Shown here: positions 25,338-34,711 of the stretch, in pieces
Layout: the number at the start of each line of letters is the position of its first letter
How positions within the stretch are numbered: position 1 is the first letter of the stretch
Assembly: GCA_964570865.1 (NCBI GenBank)
Contig: CAZMZM010000017.1
Coordinates: 1 to 41,307 of the forward strand
Reading direction: 5' to 3'
Source of the DNA: WGAL01 sp964570865
Lineage (GTDB): Bacteria; Bacteroidota; Ignavibacteria; Ignavibacteriales; Melioribacteraceae
Length of the DNA stretch: 41,307 nt
Notes under the pieces: model-generated
What the model was told of the DNA's origin: nothing
What the model saw: only the letters and a program-made list of their open reading frames with translations
The model's database searches: none
Position numbers and translations under genes: made by a program

Positions 25338-26675
25338 ATGAATATTGATTCAATAAAAAAACTTATTTCTACACAAGATTACGAAGTTGCTATTAATCGA
25401 ATAACAGAATTGCTTTCCGAAAGCAACAAACAATATTCTTTGTTGAACTTACTGGGAATAGCATTAAACGGTTTAGGCAAAATAAATGAAGCCTTTAAGG
25501 CTTTCGACAATGCAATCCGGTTATCACCCGATAAATCCGCCGCATATATAAATAAAGCTATTCTTTTTCAAAATACTCAAAAGTATGATGAAGCAATTGC
25601 TCATTTTCGGAAAGCCGTTGATTTAGAGAAGAATAATTCTTCGGTACATTTTAATTTAGCATTAGCGCTTGAAACTTCCGGGAAATTAACGGAAGCCGTT
25701 TTGGAATATGAGGAGTCCATAAGATTAAATCCCGATAACCACAATGCCTATGCAAATTTAGGTTTGTTATATTTACTTACCGGCAATTACACAAAAGGAT
25801 GGGAGTATTACGAACACCGCTTTTATACCGGAGAATTAAAGCGTTCCGAACTAAATGGGAAAAGATGGAATGGAAATATCGAAAAGGATAAAATACTTTA
25901 TGTTTATGCAGATCAAGGATTTGGAGATGTAATTCAGTTTTCAAGATTTTTGAATTCCGCACGTAAAAGAGTTGGCGGATTAGTTTTCGAGTGTCAGTCT
26001 GAACTTTACCCCCTAATGAAATCAATAGACGGAATAGACAAACTTGTAATTACAAGGGACGATTTTTCTCCTCAAACGGAGTATGATTTGCAGATTCCTT
26101 TAATGAGCATTCCTCTGGCATTAAAGATTAACAGCAATAATATTATCGATGATGCTCCATACTTTAAGATTTCAGAAAATAAACTACTTCTTTGGAAAAA
26201 TTTTTATTCTCAATTTTCAGGGAATAAAATTGGGATTGTTTGGCGAGGCAATCCGGTGTTCAGAAAAAATAAAATCCGTTCCACGGAGTTAAAATATTTT
26301 ACGCAACTTAGCAAAGAAAACAATCAAATATTCTCGCTCCAAAAAGGTGCTACAAATGAAGAACATCAGTTGATGAGAAAATACGGGATAATCGATGTTT
26401 CAGAAAAACTTGAAGATTTTGAAGATACTGCCGCGGCACTATCACAATTGGACTTACTGATTTCGACGGACACTTCCGTACCTCACTTAGCAGGTGCGAT
26501 GAATATTAATACTTGGCTTCTTCTATCAAAGATTCCCGATTGGCGCTGGGGATTGGAAGGAGATTCAACTCCATGGTATTCTTCTATGAAAATATACCGG
26601 CAGCCGGATTTCGGTAATTGGGAAAAAGTTTTCGAATCGGTAGAAAATGACCTTAAATATTTTATTAAGGAATAA
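25338..26675 (+). CDS. TPR - GT9/GT41-like glycosyltransferase
   Basis: A 445-residue protein with the same architecture as half of its upstream neighbour. TPRs fill about 1-165 (ALNGLGKINEAFKAFDNAIR, YDEAIAHFRKAVDLEKNNSS). A GT-B domain follows at about 185-445 (LYVYADQGFGDVIQFSRF, IGIVWRGNPVFRKNK, ISTDTSVPHLAGAMN, DWRWGLEGDSTPWYSSMKIY). The start has AAAGGAT five bases before the ATG. The paired DT and H residues in the nucleotide-sugar site (S-T-D-T-x-x-x-H-L-A-G) are kept, so it should be active. Together with the double enzyme upstream this makes three related GT domains in tandem. The sugar is unknown. Confidence 0.8.
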   Translation: MNIDSIKKLISTQDYEVAINRITELLSESNKQYSLLNLLGIALNGLGKINEAFKAFDNAIRLSPDKSAAYINKAILFQNTQKYDEAIAHFRKAVDLEKNNSSVHFNLALALETSGKLTEAVLEYEESIRLNPDNHNAYANLGLLYLLTGNYTKGWEYYEHRFYTGELKRSELNGKRWNGNIEKDKILYVYADQGFGDVIQFSRFLNSARKRVGGLVFECQSELYPLMKSIDGIDKLVITRDDFSPQTEYDLQIPLMSIPLALKINSNNIIDDAPYFKISENKLLLWKNFYSQFSGNKIGIVWRGNPVFRKNKIRSTELKYFTQLSKENNQIFSLQKGATNEEHQLMRKYGIIDVSEKLEDFEDTAAALSQLDLLISTDTSVPHLAGAMNINTWLLLSKIPDWRWGLEGDSTPWYSSMKIYRQPDFGNWEKVFESVENDLKYFIKE

Positions 26676-26753
26676 ACGTAATTTAATATCTGTTTATTTC
26701 TTTATTTTTGGAATCGATTAAATAATAAATATAAGCTTTTACGGAGATTATAA

Positions 26754-27842
26754 ATGAACTTTGATTCAAAAAAAGATTTGTACCTGGCTCTATCAAAAGG
26801 TGAAAATTTCGGGTGGGGCGTTTGCAGCAAATATCTCAATAAAGAAGTACCTAAACTTTATCCCCAAACAAAATTTTGGGATTTTGAAAAAGACACTTCC
26901 GACGTATTCAGAAAAGTTAACGGGAAAGTTTTTCACGCCCTAATAAATATAAACTTTTTCCCACTCGCTCACGTTTGGGGCGATCAAAATTACGGCTATA
27001 CTTTTTTTGAAAATGAACTAAATATTAATTCCGTCAATAATTCCGAACGTTTCGAAAAGATTATCGGCGGTTCTACTTGGAATTTGGAAATGCTTCGTGA
27101 AGTTGGGATTGAGAATTCTGATGTACTAATTCAGGGCATTGATCCGGAAATCTTTTATCCTATCGAGGAAGAACGCAACGATGAGTTATTCGTTATTTTT
27201 TCCGGTGGAAAGTTTGAACTTCGTAAAGGCCAGGATTTAGTATTACGGGCAGTAAAAACTTTGCAGCAGAAATATCCTAATATTGTATTAATTAATGCTT
27301 GGTACAATATGTGGCCGCAGTCAATGGAATTTTTCCATTATGCGCCTACGTTTAATTATGAGAATAAAGGAAATACCTGGCAAGAAAAAATGGCTCACGT
27401 ATATGCAATTAACGAGATACCAAGCGACCAAATTATTACCCTCGATATTGTTGATAATAAAAAGCTGAGAGAACTTTATGCCAAAACCGATCTCGCCGTT
27501 TTCCCCAATCGATGCGAAGGCGGGACAAATTTAGTAATGATGGAATATATGGCTTGTGCAAAACCGGTTGTTGCGGCATACAATACCGGGCAAAAAGATG
27601 TATTGGATGAAAACCACGCTTTGTTAGTAAAAGACCACAAACCTTTTAAGCTGTATGGGGACGATCAATCGCTCTGGGCAAACTGGTATGACCCCGACTT
27701 GGATGAAATAATTGCACAAATCGAATACGCTTATCACCACCGCGATGAAGCTAAAGAGCTTGGACGGAAAGCCGGAGAATTCATGAAGAACTATACTTGG
27801 GAAAATACTGCTAAACATTTAGTTGAAATTATTGAGGATTAA
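26754..27842 (+). CDS. GT4-family glycosyltransferase
   Basis: A 362-residue GT-B enzyme. The C-terminal half carries GT4 signatures: VIFSGGKFELRKGQDLVLRA (about 142-162, phosphate-binding loop and start of the Rossmann half), then LRELYAKTDLAVFPNRCEGG and TNLVMMEYMACAKPVVAAY (about 240-280), where the EGG...E pattern contacts the nucleotide. No signal peptide or membrane helix. ACGGAG lies nine bases before the ATG. A 78-base gap separates it from the TPR-GT9 gene, so it could have its own promoter, but no other break is seen. It is the last gene of the block, ending 10 bases before a terminator hairpin shared with the opposing operon. Confidence 0.85.
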   Translation: MNFDSKKDLYLALSKGENFGWGVCSKYLNKEVPKLYPQTKFWDFEKDTSDVFRKVNGKVFHALININFFPLAHVWGDQNYGYTFFENELNINSVNNSERFEKIIGGSTWNLEMLREVGIENSDVLIQGIDPEIFYPIEEERNDELFVIFSGGKFELRKGQDLVLRAVKTLQQKYPNIVLINAWYNMWPQSMEFFHYAPTFNYENKGNTWQEKMAHVYAINEIPSDQIITLDIVDNKKLRELYAKTDLAVFPNRCEGGTNLVMMEYMACAKPVVAAYNTGQKDVLDENHALLVKDHKPFKLYGDDQSLWANWYDPDLDEIIAQIEYAYHHRDEAKELGRKAGEFMKNYTWENTAKHLVEIIED

Positions 27843-27852
27843 TACAATTATA

Positions 27853-27886
27853 AAAGCCCCTTTGGGTTTTACTCCTCCGGGGCTTT
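27853..27886. terminator. shared terminator between converging operons
   Basis: AAAGCCCC (27853-27860) pairs with GGGGCTTT (27879-27886) across an 18-base loop. On the minus strand the stem is followed by TTTATAATT, so it terminates the GH36 operon. On the plus strand no T-run follows, though the hairpin sits right after the last glycosyltransferase gene and may help stop that transcript too. Confidence 0.7.
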
Positions 27887-27910
27887 GCGAATGAAACATT
27901 AAAAAAAAAT

Positions 27911-29980
27911 TTATTTTTTATTTGTTAAATCATTGCTCTTACATTTCAGCAATAAATAATTCTTGAAATTTACTTTTATCTTAGAGTTAATCCCGTTTAT
28001 TTCGCCTAATTTTTTATTATTAACATAATTATATACAATGTAACTATTTTCCGGATTTAATCCTCTTAGTTCTATTTCACCCTTATAATTTTTAGCATAA
28101 AATGCGAAGTAAAAATCATTTCCTTTTTTTATTACGTGTGCTTCCGGCTTGTCAAACCCGATATCGTAAAGCTCTCCGAGGTACTCTCCCTTGGGCAGTT
28201 CCGTTTCACGGTAAATTTCGCTCCACTTCTTCCAAATTTTCTCTTTCTTTTCGGTTAGACTTACATCTCCGCTCTCTTTATTCAAATGAATCCCAACCGG
28301 CCAGACAAACTTTGTACCGATTACTCCCCCAACTCCAATTGTAGAAGCAAAGTCATCTTTATTATCGCTTAACTCAACATGGTCACCATAATAAGGCGCA
28401 TTGGCTCCCATAAGAGCTTTAAACGTTTTCCCTTTTAATCTTATTTGCCATGATGAAACCGGGTCGGAAGCAACTACTTGATTAAGATATGGAAGCATGT
28501 AATAATTATAAGCTGTTCCGCACGGACAAACTTCAATAACCGCATTTGGTTTGATACTTAAAGCTTCATTATAAATTGTTTCAAAAAACTGTGGAAGTGC
28601 TTCTGTGGATTTCTCGGGATATTTATGATGATGCTTTGGATTATAACAGGGTGGAACTCCGTTTAAATGTTGCCCGTCAATTTTTAACCCGTCAAATCCC
28701 CAATCTCCGATAAATTTATCCACAAGTTTTTTTGTGTAATCAAGCGTTGGTTTGTAAGCGGGACAAAGATAATAACTATCCCACCAAGTTATATCTTCAT
28801 ATTTCCCTTCTTTATTTATCAATAACATATCAGGATGACGTTTAATTAGTTTTGTTCCGGGATCAACAGCGAGAGGTGCCCACCAAAGTTTGGCTTTTAG
28901 TCCTGCATTGTGTATCTTTTTAACAAAACTTTTCATGCTTGCATCACCAAGCGGAAATTTTTTCTTATTCAAGAACCAATCCCCTTCGGCTGTCTGCCAA
29001 CCGTCGTCAAGAACAACCCACTTGTAACCGAGCTCTTTTACTTTGGGAAGGGTCCCGAGAATTTCTTTTACATTAAAATTTCTTTCATATCCCCAAGCAC
29101 ACCAAATAGGTTCGTAAGATTCTTCCGGAGGTTTATTAAACTTAACATTATTATATTCCTGCATAAATTTGCTGTACTGTCGTAAAGTATGAAAATAATC
29201 ACCTTTATGAGTGGCAATAAATCCCGCTAAAGTTGTTAAAGAATCTCCGGGAATTAGCTTTACATTTTTCCTTGAATCCATTTTTATCTCTACGCCGCCG
29301 ACCTTACTATTTCTTTCAACCGGGAAAGAAACAAGTTTTGGCACTTTCTCAACATGGCCGATTGCAAATCCGTAATTACGTTTCCAAACATCTACAATCG
29401 GAATGCCGCCGCCGTAATCAGTTGCATTCATTCCCAAGTAATTTTTTCGGGAATATCCGTTCCTTACGGGCAAAACCCAATCGGGTCGCTCCTCGTATGT
29501 AGCTCCTTGATATGACCAAAAAACTTCCGCCGTATCTTTCTGCGGAATTACATAATCGTTTGAAATCCATCCGTTAATCGTTATGGATTTATCCCCTCGA
29601 TTAAAATAACGGACGTTTGTAAAAATAAATTCCGGATATTTTTTATAAACAGTAAGTTTTACGATTTTTTCTATTTTATAATTATCCGAATGCTTACCCT
29701 TAAAAATCCAGCTTGTTTTATCTTTTGACTTTATTATTTTACCTGAAATCAAATCAAAATCATCTATTCTCCGATTATCTATAATAATTGCATCTGATGC
29801 CGAAAACCCTTTTGTAATCGCCCGATTTCCGGCGTATTGGGAATATATTCGGGTTTGCATTCTATTATTGATTTCCATGGAAATTTTCCCGGCATCAATT
29901 CTTTTTAAATCATTTTTTCCCGAACATCCTGCTAAAAGTAAAATTAGTAAAAGCGATATTTTTAAGTAATCTATTTTCAT
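27911..29980 (-). CDS. GH36-like alpha-galactosidase lipoprotein
   Basis: A glycoside hydrolase of clan GH-D, closest by eye to GH36 (alpha-galactosidases and related enzymes). The ATG at 29980 is chosen over a TTG nine codons upstream: it gives a lipoprotein signal peptide with lipobox LLAGC (Cys19), and AAGAGA lies upstream. The 689-residue protein has an N-terminal beta-sandwich (about 30-270) and a TIM barrel (about 280-600) with WVVLDDGWQ and KLWWAPLAVDPG. The probable nucleophile is Asp435 in GLKIDGQ, and the probable acid/base is Asp506 in VVASDPVSS. A small beta domain follows. It would act at the cell envelope on alpha-galactosides or similar glycans, downstream of uptake by the receptor in this operon. 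Exact linkage is not readable. Confidence 0.8.
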   Translation of the reverse strand: MKIDYLKISLLLILLLAGCSGKNDLKRIDAGKISMEINNRMQTRIYSQYAGNRAITKGFSASDAIIIDNRRIDDFDLISGKIIKSKDKTSWIFKGKHSDNYKIEKIVKLTVYKKYPEFIFTNVRYFNRGDKSITINGWISNDYVIPQKDTAEVFWSYQGATYEERPDWVLPVRNGYSRKNYLGMNATDYGGGIPIVDVWKRNYGFAIGHVEKVPKLVSFPVERNSKVGGVEIKMDSRKNVKLIPGDSLTTLAGFIATHKGDYFHTLRQYSKFMQEYNNVKFNKPPEESYEPIWCAWGYERNFNVKEILGTLPKVKELGYKWVVLDDGWQTAEGDWFLNKKKFPLGDASMKSFVKKIHNAGLKAKLWWAPLAVDPGTKLIKRHPDMLLINKEGKYEDITWWDSYYLCPAYKPTLDYTKKLVDKFIGDWGFDGLKIDGQHLNGVPPCYNPKHHHKYPEKSTEALPQFFETIYNEALSIKPNAVIEVCPCGTAYNYYMLPYLNQVVASDPVSSWQIRLKGKTFKALMGANAPYYGDHVELSDNKDDFASTIGVGGVIGTKFVWPVGIHLNKESGDVSLTEKKEKIWKKWSEIYRETELPKGEYLGELYDIGFDKPEAHVIKKGNDFYFAFYAKNYKGEIELRGLNPENSYIVYNYVNNKKLGEINGINSKIKVNFKNYLLLKCKSNDLTNKK

Positions 29981-30008
29981 TATTTTTCTCTTTCTTAACA
30001 GCTTCAAA

Positions 30009-31469
30009 TTAAAATATTAATTTAATAATTCCTTTTTCACCTTGAATATCGTGTGCTCTTAAAGTTAATTTCAGTAAACGCTTACTATCATCATATGATT
30101 TTGAAACTACTTGAAGATTTTTATTTGAGGAGATTACCCGCTTTGGTCTATCTGCAACTATTTCCAAAATATCCGTACCGTAAACTTTAATTTCAATAAT
30201 TATTTTATTCCCTTGATGTAGAAATGAATAAACATTATAAGTACCGCTATGATAAATATATTCTTTAGGATAATTTTTGCCTATCCGATAATTTACTTCA
30301 TATTTTTTCTTCTCCGGTCTGGAAAAATACAAAAATCCCCAGCCTTCATCTTCGTAATAAGAAGCCGGACTAATTCCGTCAATGTTTGCTTCCGAAATGT
30401 GTGTGCCTTTTTCTAATTTTATTCTTAAAACCAACGTATTTAATAAATCGAATTCATACGCTTCATCCGGCATGTTGGAGTTATCAATAATTAATTTATT
30501 ATCGGCTCCGGTTATTGTTTTGGCAAATTTCATATAAAGCCATTGGGAAAAAAACTGCTCGCTATTTTTTGCAAGATAGTGTGTTTTGCTTTTTTGTATT
30601 CCGGTTAAAAATTCAATCCACTTTTTATTTACTTCCTTTTGCAGAAAATAGTCTGTTGCCAACCAATTTGACCAATGCGATTCTATTACAAAAGATTTAA
30701 ATTCCTTTAACGGCTTTGTAGGCGTTGTTCCCGCCATATACCAATCGTTACCGTAATTATAACGGTTAACAACTAAAGTTCCGTGGTCGAATCCTCCTCC
30801 GAATTCTATCGGCGGATTCAGTTCCGGAATCATTTCGAACCAAGTATTAATATACTTTACGCCATACTTTTGAACAACCTTTCCGGTACTATATTCGCCG
30901 TTCGGATTCCAGTAATATGCCCATGCGCAAGGGACAAAACTTTCGGGGAACGAGTGCCCGTTTTCCTCCGATAATCCGTATTGCGATAAAATTTCCTTGT
31001 AGGCTTTCACATGTGCGTGCAAATCTTCTTCCGGCCAGGGTTTATCATTTTCCATATCATACCACTCGGCGCGGGTTCGTTTGCCGTTTTCCCAATGCTC
31101 ATGTCCTACGCCGTGCAAACCGAATTCAATGTGATTTGCATTATTCTTAACATAGTTCATTATCTCAAATTGCATCGGGGCAATGTTATCCGAATTATCC
31201 CGTTTTTCCCCCTCTTGGGTTGCAGTCGGGTAATTTTTCAGAATATTGAGTCTGTCCATTTCCGCGAGTACAAATAACGTCTGAAAACGAACGCCTACGG
31301 CTTTACCTATTTCAACAAAAGGATGATAATCGCGAACTTTCATTTTACGCTCAAAACCAATTCTCCAAGGTCCGCCGGTCTCGGATAGCGAACCTCCGTT
31401 CATCCAACCTACATCATCAACTGCAACCATAAATGGTTTTGGCAGGTGCAATCTATTATTTTGTATCAT
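30009..31469 (-). CDS. NodB-like deacetylase-fold protein
   Basis: A 486-residue protein I can place only at fold level. Residues about 10-330 look like the NodB (CE4 polysaccharide deacetylase/DUF2334-like) barrel. FMVAVDDVGW puts an Asp-Asp pair at 18-19, and FGLHGVGHEHW supplies the HxxxH metal site (His119, His123). These two motifs are how family members bind metal and place the catalytic base. The C-terminal about 340-486 is beta-rich and unassigned. No signal peptide is visible at this start, so it is either cytoplasmic or exported by other means; a missed upstream start is limited by the 50-base gap. It lies 28 bases before the GH36 gene, suggesting that it removes acetyl or similar groups from the same glycan. 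Confidence 0.5.
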   Translation of the reverse strand: MIQNNRLHLPKPFMVAVDDVGWMNGGSLSETGGPWRIGFERKMKVRDYHPFVEIGKAVGVRFQTLFVLAEMDRLNILKNYPTATQEGEKRDNSDNIAPMQFEIMNYVKNNANHIEFGLHGVGHEHWENGKRTRAEWYDMENDKPWPEEDLHAHVKAYKEILSQYGLSEENGHSFPESFVPCAWAYYWNPNGEYSTGKVVQKYGVKYINTWFEMIPELNPPIEFGGGFDHGTLVVNRYNYGNDWYMAGTTPTKPLKEFKSFVIESHWSNWLATDYFLQKEVNKKWIEFLTGIQKSKTHYLAKNSEQFFSQWLYMKFAKTITGADNKLIIDNSNMPDEAYEFDLLNTLVLRIKLEKGTHISEANIDGISPASYYEDEGWGFLYFSRPEKKKYEVNYRIGKNYPKEYIYHSGTYNVYSFLHQGNKIIIEIKVYGTDILEIVADRPKRVISSNKNLQVVSKSYDDSKRLLKLTLRAHDIQGEKGIIKLIF

Positions 31470-31519
31470 AAAAAATTATAATCTTCCTTCTGCATATTAA
31501 CTGAATATTTCATTCAATA

Positions 31520-33646
31520 TTAAAGCGCAATAAAAATCTTTCCCGTTTTTTCTCCAACATCAGAAATAATATAATAAAAATAAACGCCGGCTGAAATCAA
31601 CTGATTATACTCATTATGTAAATCCCAAATTGCAATACTCGGCGCTAATGAATTTCCGGAATTATGATAAATTGTTTTTATTAATTCTCCGGCCGAGTTA
31701 AAGATCTTTATTGTTGCTTTCATCGGCATATTTGTAAACTGGATTTGATGCTCTGTTTGCCCTTGTTCCCAAAGTGCCGCAACGTAGTACGGGTTTGGAA
31801 CAACTCTTACATTATCAAGATTCTTTTTCGCTACAGGAGCATGCGCAACAACTTCCACAGTATTATTAGATTGGACAGGATTGTTAGAAAAGCTATTCTC
31901 CAACGGACCGATAATTCCGTTTCCCGAATCGTACGCCGCAACATAGTAACGGTATTTTAATCCATTTACAACATCGTTGTCAGTAAAAATATTAACCGTA
32001 TCGCCTGGATTAAAAAGTGTGTAATTGTCGTCATTTGTTACGGTTTGTCGCAACTGCGACCAATCATCATCTCCAAGATAAAACCATGCGTATTTAGGAA
32101 TAGTTTTATAATTGCCGATAATACCGTCAGGCAAATCAAATTGTTTTAGTGGAATGTAATGCGTTCCGCCGTCAAAATCTTTGAATGTTTGCGTACCCCA
32201 AGTTACGCCGCCATCGGAAGAACGGTATAATTTATATCCTTCGAATTGCGGATCGTGTTCACTGTTATTACTCCATACAAGTTTTATTTTACCATTATCC
32301 GGAATTGCTTCAAGCGTTGGGGCAGGAGGTGCATCGACTACTTCCCAATTATTTTGATAAAGTACAACGGCGCGTTTAGCATTTTCCTTAAGATTTTTCT
32401 CACTTGTCCCGAATACGGTAGCGAATATTAAAGTATCCGATTCTCCGGGATTAAGCGTAATCGGTGCAGAACCAAGTGTTTGAAGTCCGTCCGCTCCAAG
32501 TCCTAAGTAGTAATTCGGTCCGCCGTTTTGTGCATCAGGAATACCATCGCCGTCAAAATCATCATCTATTCCATCGCCGTCACTATCCTGCGGATCATTC
32601 AGATTCATTACGTTATACTTAAAATACCAATCCGATCTGGCTCCGTTACCGGCTGATGTAGTAGCCTGCATCCAAAAGTGGAACGCATCATAAGTTTTAA
32701 CCTTATGATCTCCACCCGGCATCCTTAAAACTACAACTCCCGCATATGGAATTTGTTCAGGCGGTATTGTTCCTCCGAAAGGACTTTCTTCATAACCGTC
32801 ATCATCAGTACCGTAAGCAAGTTGCAATTGCGGATCGTAATAATGTCTGTCAGTATCGTAACCAATTCCGGGATAAAATTCCGGAATAAAGCTAAAATCG
32901 GCATGAACAGCTGCCCGCATATCAGTTATCGGGGCGTCTCCAATGTTCCTAATTACATACGCCCAAACAATAAAATTTTCATACAAAGTCCCTTTCCACG
33001 CCATTCCGTGAATTATCATCTGTGTACGCAAATAGTTGGGATAAATTCGTCCTGTAGCAGTCAACTGATCCGTTCCGCCCCAAGCCTGAACCACGGAAAA
33101 ACTTTCCTGGTCGGCAATTTGTTTTCCGTTTTTACCAAAACCGGGCCAGCCTGTTACTGAGTCTCTCAATACAGGATCTCCGATTACCGGATATGTGGAA
33201 GGCCAAGCTGAGGGCCACGTTGTAGTATCGGTACTCATACATGCTTTACTTCCGTTTACAAATTCCGGATATGGGAAAAAGTGTTCCTCATCCCAGTAAG
33301 CGGCAGGACCTTCATCCATCGTCGCATCGCAAAAAGCGAAATAATCATCTGCCGGATTCGGCCAACCGCCGACAGCCCCCGAATCCTGTGCAAGCGGAGC
33401 TCCGACAGCAACTCCTACACAAGTTCCCCAATCCAATCCGCTTCCTGCGGGATATTCGAATGCAGGAGGCCTGGCAAGAGAGGAGTTCTGTTCATTTCCG
33501 TCACAAAGCTCGCCTGTGTTATTAAACTGAGTTCGAACTTTGTTAATATCAAAAATATTCCATCGCTGATTTACCATCGGGTTCTGAAGTTGTGCAAACG
33601 AATTCCCGATAAAAAATAATGTAACAACAATAATTGCTTTTTTCAT
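31520..33646 (-). CDS. T9SS-type exported protein with calcium-binding repeat (paralogue B)
   Basis: A 708-residue exported protein of unknown function. Signal peptide MKKAIIVVTLFFIGNSFAQ, then a conserved N-terminus (NPMVNQRWN, SLARPPAFEYPAGSGLDWGT) typical only of this protein and its paralogue at 34712-36895. A thrombospondin type 3-like calcium motif (DSDGDGIDDDFDGDGIPD) lies about 351-373, a fibronectin-III-like domain about 440-620 (GYKLYRSSDGG), and a C-terminal beta-sandwich (VRVVPNPY...IKIFNSAGELIKTI...SAGVYFYYI...KTGKIFIAL) that resembles T9SS sorting domains but has VPNPY instead of YPNPFNPST. It is likely surface-exposed or secreted. The ATG follows the PorV stop by eight bases. 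It may bind or shape the operon's polysaccharide. Confidence 0.8.
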   Translation of the reverse strand: MKKAIIVVTLFFIGNSFAQLQNPMVNQRWNIFDINKVRTQFNNTGELCDGNEQNSSLARPPAFEYPAGSGLDWGTCVGVAVGAPLAQDSGAVGGWPNPADDYFAFCDATMDEGPAAYWDEEHFFPYPEFVNGSKACMSTDTTTWPSAWPSTYPVIGDPVLRDSVTGWPGFGKNGKQIADQESFSVVQAWGGTDQLTATGRIYPNYLRTQMIIHGMAWKGTLYENFIVWAYVIRNIGDAPITDMRAAVHADFSFIPEFYPGIGYDTDRHYYDPQLQLAYGTDDDGYEESPFGGTIPPEQIPYAGVVVLRMPGGDHKVKTYDAFHFWMQATTSAGNGARSDWYFKYNVMNLNDPQDSDGDGIDDDFDGDGIPDAQNGGPNYYLGLGADGLQTLGSAPITLNPGESDTLIFATVFGTSEKNLKENAKRAVVLYQNNWEVVDAPPAPTLEAIPDNGKIKLVWSNNSEHDPQFEGYKLYRSSDGGVTWGTQTFKDFDGGTHYIPLKQFDLPDGIIGNYKTIPKYAWFYLGDDDWSQLRQTVTNDDNYTLFNPGDTVNIFTDNDVVNGLKYRYYVAAYDSGNGIIGPLENSFSNNPVQSNNTVEVVAHAPVAKKNLDNVRVVPNPYYVAALWEQGQTEHQIQFTNMPMKATIKIFNSAGELIKTIYHNSGNSLAPSIAIWDLHNEYNQLISAGVYFYYIISDVGEKTGKIFIAL

Positions 33647-33654
33647 GTTTGCGC

Positions 33655-34698
33655 CTATAAATCTATTCTGATCGAAAACTGATTTAAATTACCGAATACT
33701 CCATAATTCAAGAAAAGGTAATCAACAGCAATTTTATAATTGGTGAATTTATTAAAATCAAGACCAACCCCGAACGTATATGATACTTCATCGTAGTTGA
33801 ATTTATATCCGCCACGCAGATAAAGAGTTTTCATAAATCCTAATTCACCTCCGGCGTTATATCTTACAGCATAATCACGGCTGTCTAATATGTCAACGGC
33901 CGCTAATGCTGTCCATGTCTCATTGTCAACAAAATAGTTTGAAACGCCAAAACGAAAAAGAAGAGGAATTTCCCAATCTATTGTTGCGAGTTCGGCAGGT
34001 ATTTGTTTTCCGGTAGGACTTCCGGGGACGGAATATGTAACGTCCAAATCTCTTCCCTTAAATTTCATCTTACTGCCAAAGTTTGCAAGAGAAGCCGCAA
34101 TACGCATATTATTATTAAAAAAAGAGGTCAGAAAAACCGCACCAACATCAATTCCGAAAGCGTCGGCAGAAGCGTTTGCAATATCTTCACGAATATATTT
34201 AACTTTTATTCCGAACGAGAATCTGTCGGTAAGCTGACGCGAATACCCCAATCCGAGTGCAAAATCAGATGCCGAGAAAAACCGGCCGGTCCCGTCTTGG
34301 TCATATACCGTTGTTTCCTCAATTGTACCGTAATCAAGATATTGAATATCTGCACCTACGGTTCCCGCTTCACCGAGATTCATAGCTCCGGCAACATATG
34401 AGTTCCGAGTTCCGACAAGCCAGTTCATCGTTGAAAAACTAACCGATACATCCTTTTTTATTCTTGAAAGCGCACCGATATTCCAATACATTGCGGTGGG
34501 TCCGTCAACGGTAGCAATTGCGGCATCACCCATTGCCATTACCCGTGCACCCACTCCCACTTTCAGAAAATTTGCCGCTGACGTTCCGGAGTAATCCACA
34601 TTTTGGGCAAATGTATTCTCGGGCAAAAGTAATAAAAGCATTAAAGTAAAAACCAAAACAATAGTTTTAAATTTAATTTTAAATAAATATCCGTTCAT
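33655..34698 (-). CDS. PorV/PorQ-family outer-membrane protein
   Basis: A 347-residue member of the PorV/PorQ (UPF0164) outer-membrane beta-barrel family. Signal peptide about 1-32 (ending NTFAQ). The family start is SGTSAANFLKVGVGARVMAM and then GDAAIATVDGPTAMYWNIGA, near residues 38-75, followed by alternating barrel strands to a C-terminal aromatic/hydrophobic strand (FSIRIDL). PorV carries T9SS cargo from the translocon to the attachment complex at the surface. AGGAG lies just before the ATG. The unusual point is position: it sits between two paralogous T9SS-like cargo genes with gaps of 13 and 8 bases, so it may be a dedicated partner of these cargos rather than the general PorV. Confidence 0.85.
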   Translation of the reverse strand: MNGYLFKIKFKTIVLVFTLMLLLLLPENTFAQNVDYSGTSAANFLKVGVGARVMAMGDAAIATVDGPTAMYWNIGALSRIKKDVSVSFSTMNWLVGTRNSYVAGAMNLGEAGTVGADIQYLDYGTIEETTVYDQDGTGRFFSASDFALGLGYSRQLTDRFSFGIKVKYIREDIANASADAFGIDVGAVFLTSFFNNNMRIAASLANFGSKMKFKGRDLDVTYSVPGSPTGKQIPAELATIDWEIPLLFRFGVSNYFVDNETWTALAAVDILDSRDYAVRYNAGGELGFMKTLYLRGGYKFNYDEVSYTFGVGLDFNKFTNYKIAVDYLFLNYGVFGNLNQFSIRIDL

Positions 34699-34711
34699 TA
34701 CAAACTCCTGT

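Noticed and set aside
31470..31519. AATATT-based inverted repeat between paralogue B and the NodB-like gene
   Set aside because: The arms are only six AT bases, with no T-run after them; expected by chance in this composition.
32753..33160. 135-codon plus-strand frame opposite paralogue B (and a similar 132-codon frame at 34003-34401 opposite the PorV-like gene)
   Set aside because: Both lie wholly inside strongly supported genes, and their translations show no domain-like pattern. They are shadows of the codon bias on the other strand.
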